Source: Ruminococcus flavefaciens AE3010 (lineage in GTDB: Bacteria; Bacillota; Clostridia; Oscillospirales; Ruminococcaceae). From it: a stretch of 64,000 bases of DNA. Shown one piece after another: positions 16,664 to 24,238 of this stretch (position 1 is the stretch's first letter; every line of letters begins with the position of its first letter). The notes under the pieces are model-generated. The model had not been told where the DNA came from and ran no database searches. It was given only the letters and a program-made list of their open reading frames with translations. The stretch spans positions 2,703,501 through 2,767,500 of the forward strand of contig NZ_JAGT01000001.1 in NCBI RefSeq assembly GCF_000526795.1. The letters are read 5' to 3'. Both the position numbers and the translations under genes were made by a program.

Positions 16664-19081
16664 TTAACCAAGAACTACCTTTATCTCGTTTACAGCAGCA
16701 AGCTTGTCAGCAGGAACGTAATTGCCTGTGAGCTTTTCGCCGTTGAGAGTTATCTCCTTGACACCGCTCTGAACGTGTGCGGAGTTGTCAACAGTGATGT
16801 TGAGCTTTTTGCCGCGGAAGTTCTTCTCGATCCTGAAGCCGTCCCACATAGCAGGGATAGACGGAGCGATAGCAAGTCCGTTAAGGTCGGGACGCATACC
16901 GCAGATACCCTCTACGCAGCCTACCATAACAGTTGAAGCTGTACCTGTGAGCCAGTGAACGTGTGAACGTCCCTCGTAAGGTGAAGCCTTTGACTCGGTG
17001 AACTGACCGTGAACGTATGGCTCCATAACACGTATCTCAGCCTTGTCGTTCATTGCAGCAGGTGAGCTTTCGAGGAAGTACTCGAATGCGCGGTCACCGT
17101 GACCGAGGAGGGACTCGGCAAGTATGAGCCAGCCCTGTGACTGTGAGAAGATACCGCCGTTTTCCTTTGTATCAAGGTTGAATACCTGCATGAGAGCGCC
17201 CTTGAAGTGGTGGTACTTGTATGGAGGCTCGAGGAGCTTAGCTCCGTAAGGTGTATTGAGTATATCGTGAACGCTGTTCATAGCCTTTTCAGCCTGCTCG
17301 TCGGAAGCAAAGCGTGAGATAACGCTCCAACTCTGAGGATTGAGCCACATATTAGCCTCGGGATCCTTCTTAGCGCCTACGATAACACCGTTGTCGCGGA
17401 TACCGCGGATAAATCTGTCCTCGTCCCAGCACTTTTCAAGAGCTGCGCCAAGCTTCTTCTGAGCGCCGTCCAGGTATGTGATATAGTCGCTGTCGTTCTT
17501 GTCCTTAGCCATGTCACGCATAACGTTCATAGCGTAGTAGAGCTGGAATGCCACGAATGTGGACTCGCCCTGTGCACCGAGGCGGAGACAGTCGTTCCAG
17601 TCAGCGTGGAGACCTGCGGGCATGTCGTGGCTGCCGAGACGCTCCATGGAGAAGCGGATAGCGTTCTTGAGATGCTCATAAACTGTAGCCTTTCCGCCGC
17701 CCTCTTCTGCGTAGGTGATGACTTCATCGAGGAAGCCCTTGTTGCCGCTCTCGCCGAGGTACTTCACGATAGTGGGGAAGAGCCACAGTGCATCGTCAGC
17801 ACGGTATGAGGGGTGACCTGTTTCCTTAGCGTAAACGCTGTGCTCGTCGTTCTCGTCGGGGCAGGTCTCGTGACCTGCGTTGTGGTCGAACTTAACAAGA
17901 GGAAGTCCGCCGCCGTTGCTTACCTGAGCGGAAAGCATGAAGCGGATCTTCTCTGCTGCCATTTCGGGGTCAAGGTGAATGATACCCTGAATATCCTGAA
18001 CTGTATCGCGGTAGCCGTAGCCGTTTCTGAGACCGCAGTATACGAATGAAGCTGCCCTTGACCAGATAAATGTGATGAAGCACTGGTAAGCGTTCCATAC
18101 GTTTATCATGTTGTTGAACTCGTCGGAGGGAGTCTCTACCTTGAAGTTAGAGAGCTGACCGTGCCAGTAGTCCTTCAGCTGCTTTACCTCAGCGTCTACC
18201 TTGCCTGCTGCCTTGTACTCATCAAGTATCGCAGCAGCCTCGGGGTCCTTGCGCTCGCCGAGGACGAAGATGAACTCCTTTGTCTCGCCGGGAGCAAGAG
18301 TGATATCGCTCTGGAGAGCGCCGCAGGAGTTGGAGTTATAGTTCATAACGCCGCTGCACTTGCCGTTTTCGACAGCGATAGGATTTGAGAATGTTCTGTA
18401 GGGGCCGATGAAGTCGCTGAGACTTCCGCAGCAGCCTGTAACGGGCTGACCTACCATACCGAAGAAGCGCTCCTGACCGTTGTAGCCGTTCTCGTCGAAG
18501 CCTGTGTTCTCGTTCATGTGCTGGAGGATACGGTTGCCGCCCTCAAAGCTTGTACGTGTGATGAAGAGAGTGTACTGGAGGTTTACCTGATCCTGCTCAT
18601 AGTTGGGCTCGTTGGTGAACTCGATAAAGCCGAATACTGACAGCTTTCTCTCCTTTGAGGAGTTGTTTGTCACCTTGGCTCTCCATACCTCATAGGTCTT
18701 GCCGTAGGGAACGTAGTATGTAGTTTCTGACTTGATGTCTGCATATTCTGCCGAAATTACTGTATAAGCAGTACCGTGGCGGCATTCGCTCTTGTACTTG
18801 TCAAGGGGCTTGCCCACAGGCTGCCATGAAGCAGACCAGTAGTCTGCAGTGTCATTGTCTCTTATATAGATATAGCGTCCCGGGAGAGCCATATCGGAGT
18901 TGAAGCGGAAGCGTGAAAGTCTTCCGTTTGCGCCTGACTTAACGAAGCTGTAGCCTGCTGCGTTATTTGAGATCATAGCGCCGTACTCGGGGTCTCCGAG
19001 ATAGTTTGCCCAGGGTGCGGGGGTAGCGGGGTTGGTGATGACGTATTCTTTGTTTTCAAGGTCAAAGTGTCCGTACTGCAT
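16664..19081 (-). CDS. Cellobiose phosphorylase (glycoside hydrolase family 94)
   Basis: 805 residues, the usual size of cytosolic GH94 enzymes (~810). It splits cellobiose with phosphate into glucose 1-phosphate and glucose, saving ATP in cellulose-fermenting bacteria. The N-terminus (GHFDLENKEYVITNPATPAP, then WANYLGDPEYGAMISNNAAG) matches cellobiose rather than chitobiose phosphorylases. HADWNDCLRLGA (about residues 490-501) carries the catalytic Asp. The C-terminal HWLTGTASTVMVGCVEGICG segment (about 716) is also conserved. There is no signal peptide, so it acts on imported cellobiose. The ATG has AAGGAGAAATGTTT upstream. It is a single gene with its own promoter at 19149-19177 and a terminator. 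No sugar transporter is adjacent. Confidence 0.9.
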   Translation of the reverse strand: MQYGHFDLENKEYVITNPATPAPWANYLGDPEYGAMISNNAAGYSFVKSGANGRLSRFRFNSDMALPGRYIYIRDNDTADYWSASWQPVGKPLDKYKSECRHGTAYTVISAEYADIKSETTYYVPYGKTYEVWRAKVTNNSSKERKLSVFGFIEFTNEPNYEQDQVNLQYTLFITRTSFEGGNRILQHMNENTGFDENGYNGQERFFGMVGQPVTGCCGSLSDFIGPYRTFSNPIAVENGKCSGVMNYNSNSCGALQSDITLAPGETKEFIFVLGERKDPEAAAILDEYKAAGKVDAEVKQLKDYWHGQLSNFKVETPSDEFNNMINVWNAYQCFITFIWSRAASFVYCGLRNGYGYRDTVQDIQGIIHLDPEMAAEKIRFMLSAQVSNGGGLPLVKFDHNAGHETCPDENDEHSVYAKETGHPSYRADDALWLFPTIVKYLGESGNKGFLDEVITYAEEGGGKATVYEHLKNAIRFSMERLGSHDMPAGLHADWNDCLRLGAQGESTFVAFQLYYAMNVMRDMAKDKNDSDYITYLDGAQKKLGAALEKCWDEDRFIRGIRDNGVIVGAKKDPEANMWLNPQSWSVISRFASDEQAEKAMNSVHDILNTPYGAKLLEPPYKYHHFKGALMQVFNLDTKENGGIFSQSQGWLILAESLLGHGDRAFEYFLESSPAAMNDKAEIRVMEPYVHGQFTESKASPYEGRSHVHWLTGTASTVMVGCVEGICGMRPDLNGLAIAPSIPAMWDGFRIEKNFRGKKLNITVDNSAHVQSGVKEITLNGEKLTGNYVPADKLAAVNEIKVVLG

Positions 19082-19148
19082 AAAACATTTCTCCTTCTCA
19101 TTCTGCCCTCGGACAGTGCTTTCCTATGGGCAATAAAATATCATTCTA

Positions 19149-19177
19149 AGTATACCATGTAATGCAAAATTTGACAA
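19149..19177 (-). promoter_or_regulatory. Promoter of cellobiose phosphorylase gene
   Basis: On the minus strand TTGTCA (19177-19172) and TATACT (19154-19149) are separated by 17 bases. The leader is about 60 bases. No obvious operator palindrome is seen. Confidence 0.65.
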
Positions 19178-19352
19178 GGGGGTGTTGATGAACAAATTAT
19201 TAACATCAGGGATAAAAGAGCATATTTTTACTACTATTTGTATTATATTGGTAAATCTAAGCACATTGTTATAGGCTGCCGCTCCTGACCTATACATTAT
19301 GTTGTAGGGGTTGCAACCTGTGAAGTCCTGAGTGCAAGGTGTGCGGAGAGTA

Positions 19353-19381
19353 TTGATTTTTTTATTCTGCTCAATTATAAT
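19353..19381 (+). promoter_or_regulatory. Promoter for the LytTR gene
   Basis: TTGATT (19353-19358) and TATAAT (19376-19381) have a 17-base spacer. The 450-base gap 19082-19532 holds the two divergent promoters and the hairpin at 19421-19451. Nothing coding was found. Confidence 0.65.
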
Positions 19382-19420
19382 AAAATCACAGGAAACACGT
19401 GTTATCATTATTTTATGGGT

Positions 19421-19451
19421 TTCTTCTCCCCGCCTGCGGCGGGGAGAAGAA
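19421..19451 (+). promoter_or_regulatory. Strong hairpin in the LytTR leader
   Basis: A perfect 14-bp stem TTCTTCTCCCCGCC / GGCGGGGAGAAGAA with a TGC loop, followed by ACTGG rather than T's. It is repeated in part at 19488-19508 (CGCCCCGACTGCGGCGGGG). It lies in the transcript about 80 bases before the start codon. It may be a processing or attenuation element, or a mobile palindrome. Confidence 0.5.
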
Positions 19452-19532
19452 TACTGGTCTCAAAATCAATGTACAGGTACAATGTTCGCCCCGACTGCGG
19501 CGGGGAAAAATATAGGGAGGCGATAGTCACAA

Positions 19533-19979
19533 ATGAAAATAAGATTGTTAGTAAGCGACGAACACTACGACTCCATAGCGTCAGAGCTTATAAAAAAGGG
19601 AATAGACATAGACGACAGCGCCGAGCTCATACTCTCCGAGAGCAACGTCACAGTGTCTCACCTTATAGGGCGGCGGAACGGCGAGATATACAGGCTCGAG
19701 ACCAAGGAGATATCCCACATCGAGAGCTTTGCCCACGATATCGCAGCCTACTGCGGCGAGGACGAGTACAGACTGTCCGAGACACTGAAACGCCTTGAAG
19801 AGATACTTGACCCAAAGGAGTTCATACGCGTGAGCAATTCCGTTATAGTGTCCGTATCGCACATAAAAAGCATACGTCCCGCCCTGTCCCAGAAGTTCAT
19901 GCTGACCATGAAGAACGGAGCAAAGGTGGACGTGACGAGGACGTACTACTACATATTCAAGGAATTCTTAGGTATATAA
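19533..19979 (+). CDS. LytTR-domain DNA-binding transcriptional regulator
   Basis: A 148-residue protein with an N-terminal region of about 50 residues (predicted alpha/beta, no receiver Asp) and a C-terminal LytTR domain from about residue 52. The signature NGEIYRLETKEISHIESFAHDI and the ending KEFIRVSNSVIVSVSHIKSI fit stand-alone LytTR regulators. Such proteins bind pairs of ~9-bp direct repeats spaced 21 bp centre to centre. Three sites with exactly that period lie 840 bases downstream (20821-20874). The start ATG follows GGGAGGCGATAGTCACAA, a slightly long spacing. A membrane-protein gene begins 12 bases after the stop. Confidence 0.88.
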   Translation: MKIRLLVSDEHYDSIASELIKKGIDIDDSAELILSESNVTVSHLIGRRNGEIYRLETKEISHIESFAHDIAAYCGEDEYRLSETLKRLEEILDPKEFIRVSNSVIVSVSHIKSIRPALSQKFMLTMKNGAKVDVTRTYYYIFKEFLGI

Positions 19980-19991
19980 GGAGGGGAGAGC

Positions 19992-20720
19992 ATGAGTGGA
20001 ATAAGTATTTTAAGTATCATTATACCTACAGGCATTGTGTTTTTGGAAGCAGTGATAGGCTTTGCAATATACAAGGCGGCGTATAAGCACAAGATAAACA
20101 AGCGCCTTGCAGAGGGCAGGGAATCTGACATTAAGCCAATGATGTCACCTGTCAAGTTCATTATCATTACAATGCTTTGCACTGCACTGATATGGATGAT
20201 ATTATTATCGATTTTCAGTGCAAAAATGAATAAGCAGAAGAAAGACATGATATTATATCCGTCGGTGCATTTTTACAGAGAAGAGAGCCTTGAGGATTCG
20301 CTGTTCGCAGGTTATAAATTCGGCGATGAGATAAAGGGCTATGACCGTTTTTCAAAGCAGTACGGCGATGTAAAGCTTGAAATATATGTTACAAAGAACA
20401 GCTTTGATGTATTTCCGTATATTCTGGTCGCTTCCGATTATGTGGGAGACGAACAGGAGATAACAGTCAGCGAAGGGGTGGATTACACCTTTTCCCATGA
20501 GAAATGGGGGAATGATATATGTCCCGATTCACTGGTAGCAATAGATATCGGCGGATATAAGGGCAAGTTTAAATTCACACATAATGTATATTACAGTAAC
20601 GATATAGAGTATTTGCTGAATGAAGAGCCTGATGAAAGCTATGAATTTGATTTCAGGATACATGAGTCGGGCTCGATAGAATGCCCGCAGCTTGGTCTTA
20701 CAGTGGACAGCTGGGATTAA
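19992..20720 (+). CDS. Membrane protein of unknown function with two N-terminal TM segments
   Basis: 242 residues. TM1 is near residues 5-27 (ILSIIIPTGIVFLEAVIGFAIY) and TM2 near 53-75 (FIIITMLCTALIWMILLSIF). About 165 polar residues follow, probably outside. The ATG has AAGGAGGGGAGAGC upstream. It is 12 bases behind the LytTR gene, so the two form an operon. LytTR genes are often paired with a small membrane protein, sometimes an inhibitor of the regulator, but this one does not look like the known DUF3021 type. Its function is not recognised. Confidence 0.75.
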   Translation: MSGISILSIIIPTGIVFLEAVIGFAIYKAAYKHKINKRLAEGRESDIKPMMSPVKFIIITMLCTALIWMILLSIFSAKMNKQKKDMILYPSVHFYREESLEDSLFAGYKFGDEIKGYDRFSKQYGDVKLEIYVTKNSFDVFPYILVASDYVGDEQEITVSEGVDYTFSHEKWGNDICPDSLVAIDIGGYKGKFKFTHNVYYSNDIEYLLNEEPDESYEFDFRIHESGSIECPQLGLTVDSWD

Positions 20721-20820
20721 AACAAAAGGAACAAAAGAAGGTTTACAGGCGGCTTTATGAGTCGCCTGTTCCGATATCCGAGCCTTGCATGAGGTTATCT
20801 GACCGAGCAATGCGTCCGAG

Positions 20821-20904
20821 TGACATTTGTCATTCAGACAGTGACAAATGTCACTGAGAAAGTGACAAATGACACCTATGCAAAAGCTGAAAAACAAGTA
20901 TAAT
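20821..20904 (+). promoter_or_regulatory. Three 12-bp sites at exact 21-bp spacing upstream of a -10 element without a good -35
   Basis: TGACATTTGTCA (20821-20832), TGACAAATGTCA (20842-20853) and TGACAAATGACA (20863-20874) each start 21 bases after the previous one. TATAAT is at 20899-20904, while the -35 position (20876-20881) reads CTATGC. The sites would centre near -84, -63 and -42, which is where an activator sits when the -35 is poor. The 21-bp period is that of LytTR repeats. The target gene would be the secreted protein at 21024. The rest of the 303-base gap holds only a weak ACAGGCG/CGCCTGT hairpin (20745-20769). Confidence 0.65.
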
Positions 20905-21023
20905 AAAAGCATAGGGTTGCGCGACACCTAAAACAAATCCAAAGCAAAAAAAGACATTTTAATACATACATAAGAGTTTTTACGAGAAACGTATTTTTCA
21001 ATTTCTTTTAAGGAGGAAGTATT

Positions 21024-21491
21024 ATGAAGGTTAATTTTAAGAGAATGATCACAGTTTTAGCAGCGACAGCAATGTGTGCGGTACCAATGACAAGTGCAAT
21101 GTCCGCAAGCGCGGCGGGAAGAAGCTATAGTCTGGCAAAGGCTGATGAGCAGGCTGAAGAGGCTTATATTGCCGAACTTCTCAAATATGTCAGCAGTGAA
21201 GATGCAGCATTAGTAAAAGGCACAGCTACCGTGACTTTAAGAGACCCGATCAAGGAAAGACAGGAGAAGGAAGCAAAAAGAAGATTTGAGATCTGGAAGT
21301 TGATACACGGCGGAGACCCAATAAAGCCCGGGCTTGAAATGGCTGACAATACAGCTGTTTCTATTGGCGAGATAGCTTATATTAATCCTGATGATCCTGA
21401 TGCCTGGGATAGGGACTGGGGTCCTTTCGGGCCTTATGTACGCGAAAGCGATCGGCTCGCTGTAGTCGAAAGCGGTATTCGCACAAGATGA
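21024..21491 (+). CDS. Small secreted protein of unknown function
   Basis: 155 residues with a clear signal peptide (MKVNFKRMITVLAATAMCAV then PMTSAMSASAA, cleavage after about residue 31). The mature part of about 124 residues is charged, with a helical EERQEKEAKRRFEIWKLIHGG-like middle (about 72-98). It ends in a Pro/Asp/Trp-rich segment (INPDDPDAWDRDWGPFGPYV, about 120-139). The start has AAGGAGGAAGTATT upstream. It follows the LytTR cassette and has the only promoter bearing the 21-bp-spaced sites, so it is the best candidate target of that regulator. Residues outside the signal match no family known to me. Confidence 0.8.
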   Translation: MKVNFKRMITVLAATAMCAVPMTSAMSASAAGRSYSLAKADEQAEEAYIAELLKYVSSEDAALVKGTATVTLRDPIKERQEKEAKRRFEIWKLIHGGDPIKPGLEMADNTAVSIGEIAYINPDDPDAWDRDWGPFGPYVRESDRLAVVESGIRTR

Positions 21492-21539
21492 TCATATACA
21501 GGTATAGGACAAAAAGGGATTTAATAATATATATACAGA

Positions 21540-21583
21540 AAGCTCCTCTCAGAGCCGCCGCAAGGTTTTGAGAGGAGCTTTTT
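21540..21583 (+). terminator. Terminator after the secreted protein gene
   Basis: AGCTCCTCTCA / TGAGAGGAGCT stem followed by TTTTT (21579-21583). Confidence 0.85.
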
Positions 21584-21657
21584 CGGTCCATGCCGATAGG
21601 GTATTTCCGTTTTGCGGGAAAAAACTGCGATTTTTTGAAAAAAATTCCGAAAAACAC

Positions 21658-21733
21658 TTGATTTTTGCGAAAAACCGTGGTATAATACTTTATGATGATA
21701 GTAAACCCAAAGACCGGAACCCTTCCGGTCTTT
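21658..21733 (+). promoter_or_regulatory. Promoter and leader hairpin of the rimP-nusA-infB operon
   Basis: TTGATT (21658-21663), 17 bases, TATAAT (21681-21686). The context ACCGTGGTATAAT is shared with the tRNA promoter at 62488-62516. The leader holds a perfect 11-bp stem AAAGACCGGAA / TTCCGGTCTTT (21709-21733). It is not followed by a T run, so it may be a regulatory or processing hairpin rather than a terminator. Confidence 0.7.
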
Positions 21734-21800
21734 AGTATTTATATCGAAACTTAAACTTTACAGAGAAAGGAGAGACCCGATATATCGGGGAAAACTGCCT

Positions 21801-22274
21801 ATGAAATTCAAAAAATTCGGCGGTACGGAACAAAAGGTATACGACCTTATCAAGCCCATAACCGACGAGCTGGGCTACTACCTCTGGGACGTGTGCTACG
21901 AAAAGGAAGGCGCCATGTGGTATCTCCGCGTGTTCATCGATCAGGACGAGGGCATAACCATTGCGGACTGTGAACGCGCCAACGCTCCTATCAGCGACAT
22001 ACTTGATGAGAAGGACCCCATTGCCCAGAGCTACATGCTTGAAGTGGGCTCGGCAGGTCTGGAGCGCGAGCTGGTCAAGGAGGAGCACTTTGAGGTCTGT
22101 CAGGGCGACACCGTAAGAGTTCACTTTATCAGAGCCATTGACGGCGAAAAGGAAATAGTCGCGCAGCTTGCAGGCGCAGACAAGGAGGGCGTAACAGTCG
22201 TCCTCGAAAGCGGAGAGGAAAAGAAGTTCCCTCTGGCGGATATAGCTTTTGTAAAGCTTTATCTGGATTTTTAA
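21801..22274 (+). CDS. rimP: Ribosome maturation factor RimP
   Basis: 157 residues, needed for assembly of the 30S subunit. EQKVYDLIKPITDELGYYLW (about 8-27), VCYEKEGAMWYLRVFIDQDEGI and LEVGSAGLERELVKEEHF (about 86-103, the RimP form of the SSPGLxRPL motif) identify it, followed by a small SH3-like C-terminal domain. It is the first gene of the translation operon, a position it normally holds before nusA. The ATG at 21801 has only a distant purine-rich site (GGGGAAAACTGCCT). Confidence 0.95.
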   Translation: MKFKKFGGTEQKVYDLIKPITDELGYYLWDVCYEKEGAMWYLRVFIDQDEGITIADCERANAPISDILDEKDPIAQSYMLEVGSAGLERELVKEEHFEVCQGDTVRVHFIRAIDGEKEIVAQLAGADKEGVTVVLESGEEKKFPLADIAFVKLYLDF

Positions 22275-22323
22275 CAATATTTGCTTAAAACCAAAATAAA
22301 ATATATTGGAGGAATTTACAGAC

Positions 22324-23556
22324 ATGAACATGAACAAGGACTTTTTCAAGGCGCTCGAGGCACTCGGCGAGGAAAACAGCGTAGAGACCGAGCTTCTCAT
22401 CGAAAAGGTTAAATCGGCAATGCTCAAGGCAGCAAGAAGAGCTTACCCCCACAGCGAGGAGAGGATTTCCGTTGAGATCGATCCCAAGACAAAGAAGTTC
22501 GAGATGTATATCAGACAGGATATCATCGACGATGAGCCTATCGATGAGAACGAGGTGAACATCGACGTTGCAAGGACTATGGATCCCAACGCTATGGTGG
22601 GCGGCACTATCATGAAGGAGCTTGACATCTCCAAGCTTGGCAGAATGGCTGCCCTCTCCGCAAAGCAGTCCATCAAGGGCGACCTGAGAGAGATAAACCG
22701 CGAGCAGATGCTCAGCAAGTTCGAGCAGAAGGAGCATGAGTGCATCACTGCCAAGGTATCACAGGTAGAGCCGGGCAGAGGTACAGTTACCGTAGTCTAC
22801 GACGGAACAGAGCTCTATCTCTTCCGCAACGAGCAGATACCCGGCGAGAACCTTGAAGAGGGCAAGTCCGTAAAGGTATACATCACAGGCATCATCGGCA
22901 AGAACAAGAAGCCTGTAGTAAAGATCTCACGTACACATAAGGACCTCGTAAAGAGACTCTTCGAGCAGGAAGTCCCCGAGATATACGACGGAACTGTTGA
23001 AGTTAAGTCAATTTCACGTGAAGCAGGTTCAAGAACAAAGATCGCAGTTTGGTCAAAGGACGAGAACGTTGACGCAGTAGGCGCATGCATCGGTCCCAAG
23101 CGTTCAAGGATCACAGCTGTAGTCAACGAGCTCAGCGGCGAGAAGATAGACATTATCCCATGGAGCGAGGTCCCAGAGGAGTTCATCGCAAGAGCGCTTG
23201 CTCCAGCAGAGGTTCTCAAGACAGTCATCACCTCTATGGAGGAAAAGGCGTGCACAGTTATCGTTCCCAACAATCAGCTCTCACTTGCTATCGGCAACAA
23301 GGGTCAGAACGCTAAGCTTGCTGCAAAGCTCACAGGCTTCAAGATAGACATCAAGCCACAGTTCGACAACCTCACAGGCGAGGAAGCTCCCGAGATGAGC
23401 CCCGACTTTGTAGCTCCCGTGTTCGAGTCTGTTCCCGATGAGGAGGAGACCGCAGCTGAGGAGACAGCAGATATCGCTGAGGCTGAGGAGACAGCTCCTG
23501 CCGAGGAAACAGCAGAGGCAGCAGCTGAGGAAGAAGCTCCCGCAAACGAGGAATAA
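22324..23556 (+). CDS. nusA: Transcription termination/antitermination factor NusA
   Basis: 410 residues. It binds RNA polymerase and modulates pausing, termination and antitermination. The order is an N-terminal polymerase-binding domain (about 1-130), S1 domain (about 136-200), and two KH domains (GACIGPKRSRITAVVNELSGE, about 254-274, and NNQLSLAIGNKGQNAKLAAK, about 320-339). An acidic Glu/Ala/Thr tail (from about 375) replaces the repeats of the E. coli protein. The start is set at the ATG at 22324, 11 bases after GGAGG. The TTG at 22306 overlaps that ribosome site and is rejected. Confidence 0.97.
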   Translation: MNMNKDFFKALEALGEENSVETELLIEKVKSAMLKAARRAYPHSEERISVEIDPKTKKFEMYIRQDIIDDEPIDENEVNIDVARTMDPNAMVGGTIMKELDISKLGRMAALSAKQSIKGDLREINREQMLSKFEQKEHECITAKVSQVEPGRGTVTVVYDGTELYLFRNEQIPGENLEEGKSVKVYITGIIGKNKKPVVKISRTHKDLVKRLFEQEVPEIYDGTVEVKSISREAGSRTKIAVWSKDENVDAVGACIGPKRSRITAVVNELSGEKIDIIPWSEVPEEFIARALAPAEVLKTVITSMEEKACTVIVPNNQLSLAIGNKGQNAKLAAKLTGFKIDIKPQFDNLTGEEAPEMSPDFVAPVFESVPDEEETAAEETADIAEAEETAPAEETAEAAAEEEAPANEE

Positions 23557-23558
23557 TT

Positions 23559-23837
23559 ATGAAACCTAAGAAAATACCCATGAGAATGTGTCTCGGCTGC
23601 AGCGAGATGAAGCCCAAAATGGAGCTTATCCGTGTAGTGAAGTCTCCCGAGGGCGATATAAGCCTTGACTTCAAGGGCAAGGCAGCAGGCAGAGGAGCGT
23701 ATATCTGCCGCAGCCGTGAGTGTCTCGACAAAGCCAGAAAGGCAAGACGCTTTGAGAAATCATTCTCGTGCAAGATAGAGGACAGCGTTTACGAGGTGAT
23801 GATGAATGAGCTCGGAGAAGAACCGCAGGATAATTAA
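23559..23837 (+). CDS. ylxR: YlxR/RnpM family RNA-binding protein
   Basis: 92 residues. IPMRMCLGCSEMKPKMELIR (about 5-24) and GRGAYICRSRECLDKARKAR (about 44-63) are the hallmark segments. Family members bind RNA and have been linked to RNase P. The start codon lies 2 bases after the nusA stop, and the end overlaps ylxQ by 32 bases. This order, nusA-ylxR-ylxQ-infB, is standard in Firmicutes. Confidence 0.95.
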   Translation: MKPKKIPMRMCLGCSEMKPKMELIRVVKSPEGDISLDFKGKAAGRGAYICRSRECLDKARKARRFEKSFSCKIEDSVYEVMMNELGEEPQDN

Positions 23838-24132
23838 TCTGCTGGGAATATGCATTAGGGCAGGAAAAGTCGTAAAGGGCTTTGACAGCGCAGTTGAAGC
23901 CGCAAAGAACGGCACCGCCGTATGCCTGCTGACAGCTTCCGACGCTTCCCCCAAGACCGTCAAGGAGGTCCGCTACTACTGTGAAAAGTACGCCGTGAGA
24001 CATTTTGAAGCCGATATAAGCAAGTTCGACGTCGGCAGGCTCTGCGGCAAGGAAACAGCTGTCATAGCTGTGACGGACAAGGGCTTTGCAGACGGCTTTG
24101 AGAAGATCATAGCAAACGACAAAATCTTTTGA
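23806..24132 (+). CDS. ylxQ: YlxQ, L7Ae/L30e-family RNA-binding protein
   Basis: 108 residues. RIINLLGICIRAGKVVKGFD (about 8-27) and CLLTASDASPKTVKEVRYYC are typical of the L7Ae-like kink-turn-binding family. Its ATG sits inside the end of ylxR (ATGAATGAG context), giving a 32-base overlap and translational coupling. It is probably ribosome-associated, though the exact role is not established. Confidence 0.93.
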   Translation: MSSEKNRRIINLLGICIRAGKVVKGFDSAVEAAKNGTAVCLLTASDASPKTVKEVRYYCEKYAVRHFEADISKFDVGRLCGKETAVIAVTDKGFADGFEKIIANDKIF

Positions 24133-24238
24133 CGTTAACTATAATGTCCGAAATATCGCAGTAATGCGTTGATATAGATACGGATCATAATTTCGCCGTG
24201 ACCTGCACGGCATAGTACAATGGAGGTAAATAAAGCCT

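Noticed and set aside
20529..20927. A minus-strand frame with evenly spaced Cys-His pairs (ICHF, ICHC, KCHS)
   Set aside because: The spacing comes from the 21-bp DNA sites read in frame (seven codons). The frame runs antisense to the 19992 gene and lacks a ribosome site.
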